The notes beneath the pieces were generated by a model, which saw nothing but the letters and a program-made list of their open reading frames with translations, did not search any database and was not told the origin of the DNA. The translations under genes were made by a program, and so were the position numbers. This document shows positions 34,894 to 47,029 of a stretch of DNA of 64,000 nucleotides, one piece after another. The DNA is from Theobroma cacao (lineage: Eukaryota; Streptophyta; Magnoliopsida; Malvales; Malvaceae), in assembly GCF_000208745.1 (NCBI RefSeq), contig NC_030853.1, forward strand, positions 26,555,877 through 26,619,876. The letters run 5' to 3'. Position 1 is the stretch's first letter. Each line of letters starts with the position of its first letter.

Positions 34894-37485
34894 ATGGAAA
34901 GAAAAATGCAATTTACATTACCTCCCGCGTTGCCAGAAGGTTGCATAGCCAACATCCTCTCTTTTACATCACCTCTAGACGCCTGCAGGTCAGCCCTTGT
35001 TTCCCCCACTTTCAGATCAGCTGCTTCCTCTGACGCTGTCTGGGAGAGGTTTCTGCCTCCTGATTATCAGGACATCATTTCCAAGTCGTCTTTGAAGTTG
35101 TCTTCCTTGAATTCTTTGTCCAAGAAGGATCTCGTTTTCCATCTTTGTCATCATCCTGTCATCCTTAACAATGGCTCTTTGGTAAGTTAAAACCCCAATT
35201 TTCTTATCTATATCTCAAGGTTGTTGTTTGAAGAGCATATCAGTTTCTGTTAAGCAAGAAAATTGGACTTGGGTTTAGGATATCATTATATAAATCAGGT
35301 TTAGACTTACTAGCATTGGTTAAGTGAATTGATCTAATTCGATCAAAGCATCCTTTCTTTATTTCGTACTAAATTTACTAGTGTTAAATCCTTTACTACT
35401 GTTTTCAATTGATAAGGCATGGAGGGAATTGATCCTTAAAGCTAAGTAGGTTGATAAGTTAATTATTATGCATCGATTGGTCATTTTAGATATCACGGGC
35501 TTTTCTTGAGCTCTTTAAGCAGTTTTATGCTGAATGCTAATTATAAGCAATACTCCATCCTCCTTTTGTTTTCTCCCTTGTTCTGAACCAGGAAATTTTG
35601 CTGTTTCTTTTCGATGTTTTTAATCAAGTATAATACTCTGGGTTTTATTAGCAAATTATTAATGTGACTTCTCTTCAACTTCAAGGCTGCTTCTAGTTTG
35701 AAGATGCTATCCAAGTTTGACAAGCACTTTAGATCTCCTATCTCGTTTTTCTTCTAGAATTAAATTCTCTTGTGGAATAGAGGTATTAAATCTGATAGAA
35801 TACTAGAAATCCTGCATCATCCAATGACAAAGGCCTGTCTCACTTCTATTGAATTTATTGCTTTTTGAAACTATTGTATCTGACATGTATACCCAAGTTA
35901 ACATTTGCAGATGCTTGTTTAGCTATAATATTAGATGGAACATTTTCCCTAATAATTCACCAAAAACAGAGAACAAAGAAATCAGAGACCTTGTGTGAAG
36001 TTATCAGTAACAATAATTTTTCTCCCTTGGTGCATGTATCAGAAATGTTTAACAAGGTTTGTTCTTTCCACACAGAGCTTTACATTAGATAAATGGACTG
36101 GCAAAAAATGCTATATGTTGGGGGCAAGGGAGCTGTCAATTATTTGGGGAGATACTCATACCTATTGGAGATGGTTATCTAGACCTGAGTCCAGGTTCTT
36201 TTCTCTCCTCCATATTCTTTGTTTTTGATTTTTACTATAGATAATTTGTTATAATCCTAATCAGATCACTCTCTTCCAGAACAATAAGAATCGTAAGATG
36301 CCCTTACTACCTTCATAATTAAGAGGAAGCACAACAATTTTAACCTTGCACACTTAAGCTAGCAATTGTAGATCAATATTTTTGCTTCCCTGCCATCCCC
36401 TCCTTTACTGTCAAGCCTGTCCTCTTCCCTTTCTTGAGGGCCACGAACCTGTAAACCAGAATGTTTGACTAGTATTGTTGTTACTTTAATGTTGTGATTC
36501 TTGTATTTTACTCTTGTTGCATTGTATTTACAGGTTTTCTGAAGTGGCTGAGCTCAAGGTTGTTTGCTGGCTTGATATCAAAGGAAAAATAGATACCAAA
36601 ACCTTATCCACCAAAACAACTTATGCTGCTTACTTAGTTTATAAGTTTGCCACGTTCAGACATGGATTCAAACGAAGTCCTGTAAACATGCAAGTCAAAT
36701 TTGAAGAAGAAGAGGGTGGCGTAACAAGTATAGTGTTCCTAGACCCGCCCTTCGCTACACGTGAACAATCTCAACACAGAGAAAATGGGTGGATGGAGAT
36801 CAAGATGGGTGAGTTCTACAATGAACAAGGAGATGATGGAACAGTGGTTTGTAGTCTATGGGAGGCTGATAATTTCAAATGCAAGCAAGGCCTTATTATT
36901 GAAGGTATTGAGCTCAGGCCTAAACGCAATTTGTAAATGCCAGTGCGTCTCTCAATAAAGAGAGGTAGTACGACAAATACTTATCTTTTTAAACTTGTAT
37001 CAACCTCTCTCTGGCCAAATGTTTGCTCTTTTCTCTTAATGGCTTCAAAGCAAGTAATCTTTGGGGCAATCGGGGAACTGTTGTTCAAGGGTTTTGCGTA
37101 TAGAAAAACAAAGCTTAGAATTTAACATGGTGGATGTAAGAGCAATTCAAAATTGACATGAACAATATTCCCTTGTGTGCCTTATGGTATGAGCTCTTGC
37201 CAAGGTAACGGGGATATGATTTATAAAAATGATCAATTTTGAAATATTTTATAATATTTTTATGTCAATATAGATAATAAAAAAATTTTAATATTAAACT
37301 GATATTGTTAATTTTAAAAAATATAAAATCTAATTTTTATAAATTATTATATAAAGATTAAATTTAATATTTTAATAAAATATAGAGATTAATTACTTAA
37401 TTTAACCTATAAAATAAAATATCGATATCGGATAGAAAAAATGAAGCCATATTTTTGCAGTTGCAGATAACCAACAGGTCCAAAA
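34826..37485 (+). repeat. Left arm of large inverted repeat (contains PP2-B copy 4)
   Basis: About 2.66 kb that is nearly identical, in reverse complement, to 38,661-41,363. Positions in the genic part pair exactly with sum 76,189 (for example 34,894 with 41,295, and 36,936 with 39,253). Introns, exons and about 500 bp of 3-prime flank are included. Differences are a small number of substitutions plus an indel of about 50 bp in the AT-rich inner flank. Confidence 0.95.
34894..36936 (+). CDS. F-box protein with PP2 domain, PP2-B type, copy 4
   Basis: A predicted SCF adaptor of 269 aa in three exons: 34,894-35,181, 36,076-36,194 (119 nt) and 36,534-36,936. The F-box is LPEGCIANILSFTSPLDACR. 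The PP2 domain runs from KKCYMLGARELSIIWGDTHT through FSEVAELKVVCWLDIKGKID to GLIIEGIELRPKRNL. It sits in the left arm of the inverted repeat and differs from copy 5 at only nine residues: five in exon 1, none in exon 2, four clustered near the C-terminus (EADNFKCKQG versus EVDNFTSKHG). It is divergent from copy 3. The frame is intact, so it is probably functional. Confidence 0.93.
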
Positions 37486-38660
37486 TGAATGCAAATCTTC
37501 TGCCCCGAATTGGTGCCCCATTTCCTTCCCCTTTATAAGATTACGCCATCTGTCCAATGAATGGAAGTTTATTAACGTTAACTCCCTTCTTTTTTGTCTT
37601 TTCCAATGTTTTCAATCGTTACTCTCCAGTTTTTGCTCTTTACTTCTTCTTCCGTCATGGTGGAGGCTTCAGACAGTAGCAAGTTTTAGATTTCGCCTGG
37701 GTTCATAACCGAGGATGACTTGTTCACGGACAAGAGTAAAGCTAAGAACAATCTCAAGAATCCCGAAGATTGTTTTGGATTAGACCACTTGTGCATGGAC
37801 AGAAAGAAAGCTAAGAACAATCCCAAGAATTCTAAAGTTCTTTTTTTTGAAAAACAATTATTGAGAGAAAGTATATACAGTGCCATTGTTTTGACAAGAT
37901 GGATCACATTTTTTTGAATGTCCTCTGCTCTAACACTGTTATTGGGTTCAAATTTGCCAATATCAATGAAATGATTATTTTACAGAAAAGATTAATGTAA
38001 TCATGGAATAGCACAGAGCTTAAAAAATGAGGAAAAAGAAAAGAAAAAGCCGCACTTGATCATCCTCTTCATATCTGGGTCTCGAGGAACCCCATTGGTC
38101 ACAATATTTGACACAGAGAGAACCAGATTGATGCAAGTAAAAGCCACATAAGCCATACAAGGCAATTATCTTAATTTCATTACTTGAATCTGCGTATAGA
38201 ATATCAAAATAAAAAATTTGGTTACACTTGGGATGAAAACAAAGACTCTGCTAGACGCCCGACATATTCAGTCATAAGCTTAAACCCCACACAAAAATCA
38301 TCCCACAGACATAATATCCCTGTAATCACAAGGCAGAAACCTCTCCCACACAGCATCAGAGTCTGCAACTGGTCTCATGGCAGGAGAAACAAGGGCCGAT
38401 CGACATGCGTCTCGAGGCGACGTCAATGATATGATCAGACACAAGCACTCTTGCGGTAACACCCTTGTAAAATCCATTTTTCTCCTTTATTTTTTGGGAG
38501 GAAGAGCAAAGGAGGAAAGATGGTTTCCAACTGTTCTCTCTTCTATTCACTGTGCTCGGACAGCTGTGTTATTTACAATCTTAAGGAATAAGCATTCCTT
38601 TTATTTTATTATTTATTTATTTATTTATTATTATCACTTTAAGTACACGTAGGTCTACTG
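37486..38660. repeat. Spacer of the inverted repeat with rearranged promoter copies
   Basis: The unique loop between the arms. The part 37,487-37,620 copies 34,689-34,830 (the proximal promoter of copy 4, including GCAAATCTTCTGCCCCGAAT). The part from about 38,316 to 38,668 copies 34,336-34,688 (exon-1 start and promoter of copy 3). The order of these two blocks is reversed compared with 34.3-34.8 kb, while each keeps its direct orientation. Between them, 37,621-38,297 holds sequence I do not recognise, including an open frame at 37,720-37,917 rich in Lys and Asn. Confidence 0.8.
38298..38477 (-). pseudogene. Truncated PP2-B exon 1 (F-box only)
   Basis: From an ATG at 38,477 it reads MDFTRVLPQECLCLIISLTS and onward, nearly the same as exon 1 of copy 3, for about 53 codons to CDYRDI. 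It then diverges and stops at 38,298-38,300 after 59 codons. It has no Ser run, no exon-1 donor and no PP2 exons. If transcribed, it would give a bare F-box peptide. Its upstream region matches the copy 3 promoter for about 190 bp, up to the inverted-repeat arm. Confidence 0.85.
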
Positions 38661-41363
38661 TTTTGGACCTGTTGGTTATCTGCAACTGCAAAAATGTGGC
38701 TTCATTTTTTCTATCCGATATCGATATTTTATTTTATAGGTTAAATTATGTAATTAATCTTTATATTTTATTAAAATATTGAATTTAATTTTTATATAAT
38801 AATTTATAAAAATTAAATTTTTATATTTTTTAAAATTAACAATGTCAATCTAATATTAAAAATTTTCTATTATCTATATTATTTTTTTAAAAGTTAAAGA
38901 GGAATTTTTCTTTTATCTGTATTGACGTAAAAATATTATAAAATGTTGCAAAATAGATAATTTTTATAAATTATACCCCCGTTACCTTGGCAAGAGCTCA
39001 TACTATAAGGCACACAAGGGAATATTGTTCATGTCAATTTTGAATTGCTCTTACATCCACCATGTTAAATTCTAAGCTTTGTTTTTCTATACGCAAAACC
39101 CTTGAACAACAGTTCCCCTATTGCCCCAAAGATTACTTGCTTTGAAGCCATTAAGAGAAAAGAGCAAACATTTGGCCTGAGCGAGGTTGATACAAGTTTA
39201 AAAGACAAGTATTTGTCGTACTACCTCTCTATATTGAGAGACGCACTGGCATTTACAAATTGCGTTTAGGCCTCAGCTCAATACCTTCAATGATAAGGCC
39301 ATGCTTGCTTGTGAAATTATCAACCTCCCATAGACTACAAACCACTGTTCCATCATCTCCTTGTTCATTGTAGAACTCACCCATCTTGATCTCCATCCAC
39401 CCATTTTCTCTGTGTTGAGATTGTTCACGTGTAGCGAAGGGCGGGTCTAGGAACACTATACTTGTTACGCCACCCTCTTCTTCTTCAAATTTGACTTGCA
39501 TGTTTACAGGACTTCGTTTGAATCCATGTCTGAACGTGGCAAACTTATAAACTAAGTAAGCAGCATAAGTTGTTTTGGTGGATAAGGTTTTGGTATCTAT
39601 TTTTCCTTTGATATCAAGCCAGCAAACAACCTTGAGCTCAGCCACTTCAGAAAACCTGTAAATACAATGCAACAAGAGTAAAATACAAGAATCACAACAT
39701 TAAAGTAACAACAATACTAGTCAAACATTCTGGTTTACAGGTTCGTGGCCCTCAAGAAAGGGAAGAGGACAGGCTTGACAGTAAAGGAGGGGATGGCAGG
39801 GAAGCAAAAATATTGATCTACAATTGCTAGCTTAAGTGTGCAAGGTTAAAATTGTTGTGCTTCCTCTTAATTATGAAGGTAGTAAGGGCATCTTACGATT
39901 CTTATTGTTCTGGAAGAGAGTGATCTGATTAGGATTATAACAAATTATCTATAGTAAAAATCAAAAACAAAGAATATGGAGGAGAGAAAAGAACCTGGAC
40001 TCAGGTCTAGATAACCATCTCCAATAGGTATGAGTATCTCCCCAAATAATTGACAGCTCCCTTGCCCCCAACATATAGCATTTTTTGCCAGTCCATTTAT
40101 CTAATGTAAAGCTCTGTGTGGAAAGAACAAACCTTGTTAAACATTTCTGATACATGCACCAAGGGAGAAAAATTATTGTTACTGATAACTTCACACAAGG
40201 TCTCTGATTTCTTTTTTCTCTGTTTTTGGTGAATTATTAGGGAAAATGTTCCATCTAATATTATAGCTAAACAAGCATCTGCAAATGTTAACTTGGGTAT
40301 ACATGTCAGATACAATAGTTTCAAAAAGCAATAAATTCAATAGAAGTGAGACAGGCCTTTGTCATTGGATGATGCAGGATTTCTAGTATTCTATCAGATT
40401 TAATACCTCTATTCCACAAGAGAATTTAATTCTAGAAGAAAAACGAGATAGGAGATCTAAAGTGCTTGTCAAACTTGGATAGCATCTTCAAACTAGAAGC
40501 AGCCTTGAAGTTGAAGAGAAGTCACATTAATAATTTGCTAATAAAACCCAGAGTATTATACTTGATTAAAAACATCGAAAAGAAACAGCAAAATTTCCTG
40601 GTTCAGAACAAGGGAGAAAACAAAAGGAGGATGGAGTATTGCTTATAATTAGCATTCAGCATAAAACTGCTTAAAGAGCTCAAGAAAAGCCCGTGATATC
40701 TAAAATGACCAATCGATGCATAATAATTAACTTATCAACCTACTTAGCTTTAAGGATCAATTCCCTCCATGCCTTATCAATTGAAAACAGTAGTAAAGGA
40801 TTTAACACTAGTAAATTTAGTACGAAATAAAGAAAGGATGCTTTGATCGAATTAGATCAATTCACTTAACCAATGCTAGTAAGTCTAAACCTGATTTATA
40901 TAATGATATCCCAAACCCAAGTCCAATTTTCTTGCTTAACAGAAACTGATATGCTCTTCAAACAACAACCTTGAGAAATAGATAAGAAAATTGGGGTTTT
41001 AACTTACCAAAGAGCCATTGTTAAGGATGACAGGATGATGACAAAGATGGAAAAAGAGATCCTTCTTGGACAAAGAATCCAAGGAAGACAACTTCAAGGA
41101 CGACTTGGAAATGATGTCCTGATAATCAGCAGGCAGAAACCTCTCCCAGACAGCGTCAGAGGAAGCAGCTGATCTGAAAGTAGGGGAAACAAGGGCTGAC
41201 CTGCAGGCGTCTAGAGGTGATGTGAAAGAGAGGATGTTGGCTATGCAACCTTCTGGCAACGTGGGAGGTACTGTAAATTGCATTTTTCTTTCCATCTGCT
41301 GTTTCTACTGGATTATTGGAAATGAACCGTGAGAGACAGAGAATCAAGAATTTGGTCTGTAAT
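38661..41363 (-). repeat. Right arm of large inverted repeat (contains PP2-B copy 5)
   Basis: The mirror of 34,826-37,485. The inner end is marked by TTTTGGACCTGTTGG, the reverse complement of CCAACAGGTCCAAAA at the left inner end. The outer end lies near 41,363, where the ATTACAGAC similarity fades. This arm carries about 50 extra bp at about 38,880-38,935. Confidence 0.95.
39253..41295 (-). CDS. F-box protein with PP2 domain, PP2-B type, copy 5
   Basis: A predicted SCF adaptor of 269 aa in three exons that mirror copy 4: 41,295-41,008, 40,113-39,995 and 39,655-39,253. F-box LPEGCIANILSFTSPLDACR, PP2 domain as in copy 4, C-terminus GLIIEGIELRPKRNL. The duplication ends about 70 bp upstream of the start codon, so the promoter differs from that of copy 4. 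All splice sites and the frame are kept. The C-terminal NFTSKHG variant resembles the NWFSKHS of the exon-3 pseudogene more than copy 4 does, which hints at sequence exchange within the cluster. Confidence 0.93.
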
Positions 41364-42363
41364 AGGACTTAGGGACAAAGTCTAGGTTTCTGTAGTAAAC
41401 GGGTCAGTCAATGGCAATATGGAATTATCTGACAAAGCTAGAATCTTTTGGTGTTCGTACTTTGATTCCTTTTCTTTATTCTTTTTTACTCGTCACTTTA
41501 TCCACTCAACATGCATACTACACCTATAAGATTTCATGAAATGTTTAGTTTAAATACATATTTTCAATCTTAAATGGTTTTCCCTTCAAAGACATTTTTG
41601 TATCTTTCTATAAATTTTGTATTATGATTAACATTTTAAGAAAATCAACAATTAATTTAATATTTTATTTTGTACACGTAGAATGTGTTTGTGTCAGTAT
41701 ATGCGCACACCTGCTGCGAAGTGTTTGTGAAAGCGAGTTCAAAAAATATTTGGGCTTTCCATCGTGCGGGTGAGTTTGGGTAAGAAGATGATCAATCTGC
41801 CTGGATGGACCGTGTTTTGCGTATGGACCAACAGGAGGAGAAGATGCAAAAATTCTATTACCAACCCCTGCCTGCTGTGTTGAGTGAGACTATGCTGTTG
41901 TATTAAAAAGCTTTCCGAATTTTGGCATTGATTTGGGTACGAAGGTTAGGCATAGTCATAGCCTGAAGCTTGAAAGGATTTTCCAAGTCCCTCAGCATTC
42001 CCAACTTTTTATAAACTAGAATATAAAGATTTAATATGTTAATGATGAAGCTCCCACTCCACCCAGCCTTGCTTAAAACCCAATCAGAAGGCCAAGCATA
42101 AAGCAAGGGAGTAAAAATCGTTGCACCAAAACCCAAAAATAGAAACCAAATTGCAAACCATTCAACACATCAACAGAATTTCTTCTCCTTTCCTACTTCA
42201 ACCAACTATTGAACAAACGATTCCACTTTTTTGCTTCTTTTTTCATTATTCCTTCTTTATTTTGGTTCTATCATGGAAGTCATGAAAAACATCTATTTTG
42301 CATGATAAAACAATGGCAAGCGTGGTTTAGATGTAGTAGAAGCAAAACAAAACAACATCGACA
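41364..42363. other. Intergenic DNA; divergent promoter region of PP2-B copy 5 and the CSLD1-like gene
   Basis: About 1 kb between two divergently transcribed genes. I recognise no gene in it; a 77-codon open frame on the minus strand at 41,903-42,136 has no known motif. Promoter elements of both neighbours should lie here, but I see no convincing TATA box. Confidence 0.45.
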
Positions 42364-45300
42364 ATGGCAACATCAAGTCCAAAGAAATCTTCATCAAACG
42401 CCGCCCGGCCACCTCAGGCAGTAAAATTTTCCCGCCGGACATCAAGCGGTCGAGTTGTGAGCTTGTCCAGGGACGATGACATAGACATCTCCGGTGACCT
42501 ATCGAACCAAAATGACTATATCAATTACACTGTTCTTATGCCGCCGACACCTGATAACCAACCAGGGTCAGGGTCCTCTTCCGACACCAAACCTGACGGG
42601 CAACAAGGCACATACGGGGCATCTCGGTTCGCCTCAGACTCACAGCGGACAAGTAGGCGGGTAGAGGAGGAGGGTGGAGAGAGCGGGCCTGCAATGGGGG
42701 CGAAACTAGATAGAAGGGTGTCGATAATGAATTCAGCAAATAATAGGTCCATGTTGTTGAGGAGCCAGACAGGGGATTTTGATCATAATCGTTGGTTGTT
42801 TGAGTCGAAAGCAAGGTATGGGATAGGAAATGCGTTTTGGCAAGAGGATGATGAGAATCAATATGGAACGGATGGTGGAGTGACAATGTCGGATTTTATG
42901 GACAAGCCATGGAAGCCACTCACTAGGAAGGTTAAGGTTCCGCCTGGAGTTCTTAGCCCTTACAGGTGCACAACCTGGACATATCCATTTGCACATTTAA
43001 AAACTATTCTGAATGGATTTTATTGGCAGATGAGTAAACCTTTTTTTGCTTGAAGTTAGACCAATATCAAATAGATTGTGCTTCTCAGTTTTTTAACGAG
43101 GTTTTTGCTACTAAGTCTGGAATAAACAAAAAATTTCACTAAAGGTCTATCTATGTATATGCAGAGCAATTATTCTGAGCCACATTGAAATCATGTCAAC
43201 TTATTACTATAGTTATTTTATAGTTTTAAGAATTATGAAAATAAGTAGATGAATAAATGTCTCTTTTTTGGCTTTGGTCAGTTCCCTTCGCCTGTCACCA
43301 TGAGAATAAGCCATTATTAATATCATCCTAAAAAGGAAGTAATTGCAAGAGCATGTCAATGACTTTGCAACATAGCAATACTCTTCTTTCGAAAAATAAT
43401 CAACATGCACGGCTGGAATAGGTGCATGGAACAAATATTACACCTCTCGCCTTTTTTATCATCACATGAGTAGTTAAAGTGACCTTTATTCTCTATTAAC
43501 AGGTTGTTAATAGTGATCCGTCTTGTAGCTCTATTTCTTTTCCTTGCATGGCGTTGGCAAAACCCAAATCCTGATGCGATCTGGCTCTGGGTACTTTCCA
43601 CTGTTTGTGAGTGTTGGTTTGCCTTTTCTTGGCTCCTAGACATCCTTCCCAAGCTCAATCCCATCAACCGAGCCACGGACCTTGCTGCCCTCCGTGACAA
43701 GTTCGAGCAGGCTTCTCCGTCCAACCCAACTGGCCGCTCCGACCTTCCCGGCGTCGACGTTTTCGTCTCTACCGCTGATCCTGAAAAGGAACCTCCTCTT
43801 GTCACTGCCAACACCATTTTATCCATCTTGGCTGCTGACTATCCTGTGGAAAAACTGGCCTGCTATATTTCAGATGATGGTGGTGCCATACTCACATTTG
43901 AGGCCATGGCCGAGGCAGTTCGTTTTGCTGAGGTAATTAGTTACTGCAACTTTTATGTCAAAATTCTTTTCCCATGACAACACCCTTTTATGTCAATTTT
44001 AAGTAATCTAAACCATCTCGCAAGACAAATTAAAAATAACTTGACATTAAGTTTCTAAGGGTGCAAAGCTGCTAATAAGTAATTCTGTTTATATCTACTC
44101 AATAATGATAACTATGACTAATCAAAAGTTTGAATTAAAATTTTATTTGTATCTGTTGCTTAACGGGTTTTCTTTTATTTAACAACATACGCTTAGGCGT
44201 GGGTGCCATTTTGCCGAAAACATGCCATTGAGCCAAGGAATCCAGACAGCTACTTCAGCTTGAAAACTGATCCAACAAAGAATAAGAAACGGCCTGATTT
44301 CGTGAAGGACCGCCGGTGGATCAAGAGAGAGTACGATGAGTTCAAGGTGAGGATCAATGGTCTCCCTGAGTCCATCCGTAAAAGGAGTGAAATGCACAAC
44401 TCCAAGGAGGCAATGAAGGAGAAAAGACTTGCCAAAGAGAAGAATGGCGGCTCGCTGCCACCAGATTTCAAGGTCGAAAAGGCCACCTGGATGGCCGATG
44501 GAACCCACTGGCCTGGCACATGGCACAATCCAACTGCTGACCATTCCAAGGGGGACCACGCTGGAATCTTGCAGGTGATCATCACTCTGAATATTTATTC
44601 CTTGAAAACTTGTGGTACTTGGATCAAACATAAGAGAAATTGATTAGAAACACACACGTTTTAAATACAATTACAATTAATTTAATAATAGTCATTTTGT
44701 GCCATTTTCATTTCTGATTCTACATATACCGCAATTCCTGTTGTTTCTTTTTTGGGAATTTTGAATTTTGAACTACCTACCTGAATTATGGAATATGTCA
44801 TAGGTGATGAGTAAAGTCCCAGAAAGTGAACCGGTGTTGGGTCAGCCAGATGAGAGAAAGTTAGACTTCACAGGGGTAGACATCAGGATACCAATGTTCT
44901 CGTACGTTTCGAGGGAGAAGCGGCCAGGCTATGACCACAACAAGAAGGCTGGAGCCATGAATGCATTGGTTAGAGCTTCAGCAATATTGTCCAATGGGCC
45001 ATTTATACTGAATTTGGATTGTGACCATTACGTCTATAATTCTCTAGCCATAAGAGAAGGAATGTGCTTCATGATGGACCGTGGCGGTGACCGTATTTGT
45101 TACATTCAGTTTCCACAGAGATTTGAAGGGATTGATCCATCAGATCGATATGCAAATCATAACACTGTCTTCTTTGATGGTAATGTTCAGAATTAACTGT
45201 GTCTTTTATTCTTATACTCAGCTTGATTTGGAGAAAAGTAGGAGCTATTTTGAATTTGGGTAACCTTCTTTACTATACTTACTATCCAATACCACACAAT

Positions 45301-47029
45301 CAATTGAATCGCCTGTACCAGTAGTGAAAATCTTTAGATTCGTAACTTTTATAGTATGATACTACTATGACTTATCCTTTTTAAACTATGATATCTACTC
45401 AATTGAGTGCTCTTTTACATTGCAAGTTCCCATTTTGGCTCCTTACTCAAATTTGACCTTTTGTTTTTTTGCTCACAACAGGAAGTATGAGAGCGCTTGA
45501 TGGTCTTCAAGGGCCAGTGTATGTAGGAACTGGATGCATGTTCCGGCGTTATGCACTCTATGGATTCCATCCACCGAGGGCAAGCGAGTATTCAGGCATG
45601 TTTGGGCGGATCAAGTCTCAGGCACCAATTATTCGAGCTCAGCCAGAGTCAGAAGAAGATGAATCACAGCCCTTAAATGTGCATCCTGACCTGGACCTTC
45701 CACGGAAGTTTGGTAATTCAACCATGTTCACTGAAAGCATAGCCGTGGCGGAGTTCCAAGGACGTCCCCTTGCTGATCACGCTTCTGTGAAGAATGGTCG
45801 ACCTCCAGGTGCATTGCTCGCACCACGCCCACCACTTGATGCACCCACTGTTGCTGAGGCGGTTGCTGTTATTTCCTGCTGGTACGCCCTTGCTTTCTGA
45901 TTGCCTCCACTTTTCTATGCTTGTTTTGCAAACAGACTTCTATCAAGCTTGAAAACAGCACAAATTGTGGAACTTGTTCAGAGCTTTCTTCCATTTCCGA
46001 AGAAAAAGTTGATACAACTGTGTACATTGTAATTTGACTGATATTTGTTTTGTTCTTTCATCTTTCAGGTATGAAGATAAGACTGATTGGGGAGGAAAAA
46101 TAGGGTGGATTTATGGCTCGGTGACAGAGGATGTGGTGACAGGATACAGGATGCACAACCGTGGATGGCGGTCTATATACTGCGTGACGAAGCGTGATGC
46201 CTTTAGAGGAACTGCGCCAATCAACCTCACTGACCGCCTTCACCAGGTCCTGAGATGGGCCACTGGTTCAGTGGAAATCTTCTTCTCCAGGAACAATCCT
46301 TTGCTTGCAACTCGGCGCCTCAAGTTCCTACAACGCATTGCATATCTTAACGTTGGCTTCTACCCCTTCACCTCTCTCTTCTTGGTTACTTACTGCTTCC
46401 TCCCCGCTCTCTCTCTCTTCTCAGGGCAGTTCATTGTCCAGGGCCTAAATGTTGCATTCCTCTTTTACCTCCTCATCATCAGTTTGACACTCACCTTCCT
46501 TTCCCTTCTTGAAGTGAAGTGGTCAGGCATTGCCCTTGAGGAATGGTGGCGGAATGAACAGTTCTGGGTCATCGGTGGCACAAGTGCTCACCTGGTGGCT
46601 GTCATCCAGGGTCTCCTAAAAGTGATAGCTGGCATCGAGATCTCTTTCACGCTAACCTCTAAATCAGCCGGTGATGACGAGGATGATATTTATGCTGATC
46701 TTTATGTTGTCAAATGGACCAGTCTCTTCATACTTCCTCTGACCATCATAGTTGTAAACCTTGTGGCCGTAGTAATTGCGGTCTCGAGAACCATTTACAG
46801 TGTCATACCACAATGGAATAAGCTGTTCGGAGGGCTATTCTTCAGCTTTTGGGTGTTAGCTCACATGTACCCATTTGCCAAGGGATTGATGGGGAGAAGA
46901 GGAAGGGTACCCACAATCGTATACGTTTGGTCTGGGCTTGTGTCTATTACGGTATCTTTGCTTTGGATATCAATCAGTCCACCAGATGGAAATACCGCAT
47001 CTGCTGGTGGTGGAAGTGTTCAAGTGTAA
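42364..47029 (+). CDS. CSLD1: Cellulose synthase-like protein D (CSLD1-like)
   Basis: A family-2 glycosyltransferase of the CSLD group, which polymerises beta-1,4-glucan (cellulose-like or mannan) in Golgi or plasma membrane. In Arabidopsis, CSLD1 and CSLD4 act in pollen-tube growth. Six exons: 42,364-42,965, 43,503-43,932, 44,197-44,574, 44,804-45,179, 45,482-45,881 and 46,069-47,029, giving 1048 aa, the normal length. The N-terminus ([20 protein letters not shown]) is of the CSLD1 type and lacks the RING-like zinc finger of CesA and some CSLDs. Two membrane segments lie at about 202-248. The catalytic motifs are DD at 325-326, DCD at 542-544, TED at 748-750 and QVLRW at 788-792. The C-terminal membrane region follows to about 1035. 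All junctions are GT-AG and in frame. The orthology call is from remembered family similarity. Confidence 0.95.

Noticed and set aside
37720..37917. Lys/Asn-rich open frame in the palindrome loop as a gene
   Set aside because: It is short, with a stop codon in frame just upstream (near 37,687) and no family resemblance. I mention it only as unassigned loop sequence.
44179..44631. 150-codon minus-strand open frame in the CSLD1-like gene
   Set aside because: It is the antisense shadow of exon 3 of CSLD1, which encodes conserved catalytic-domain sequence.
45081..45263. Readthrough after CSLD1 exon 4 (extra residues and early stop)
   Set aside because: The exon ends at 45,179 at a GT donor, and the frame resumes at 45,482 with conserved sequence. 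The extension is intron.
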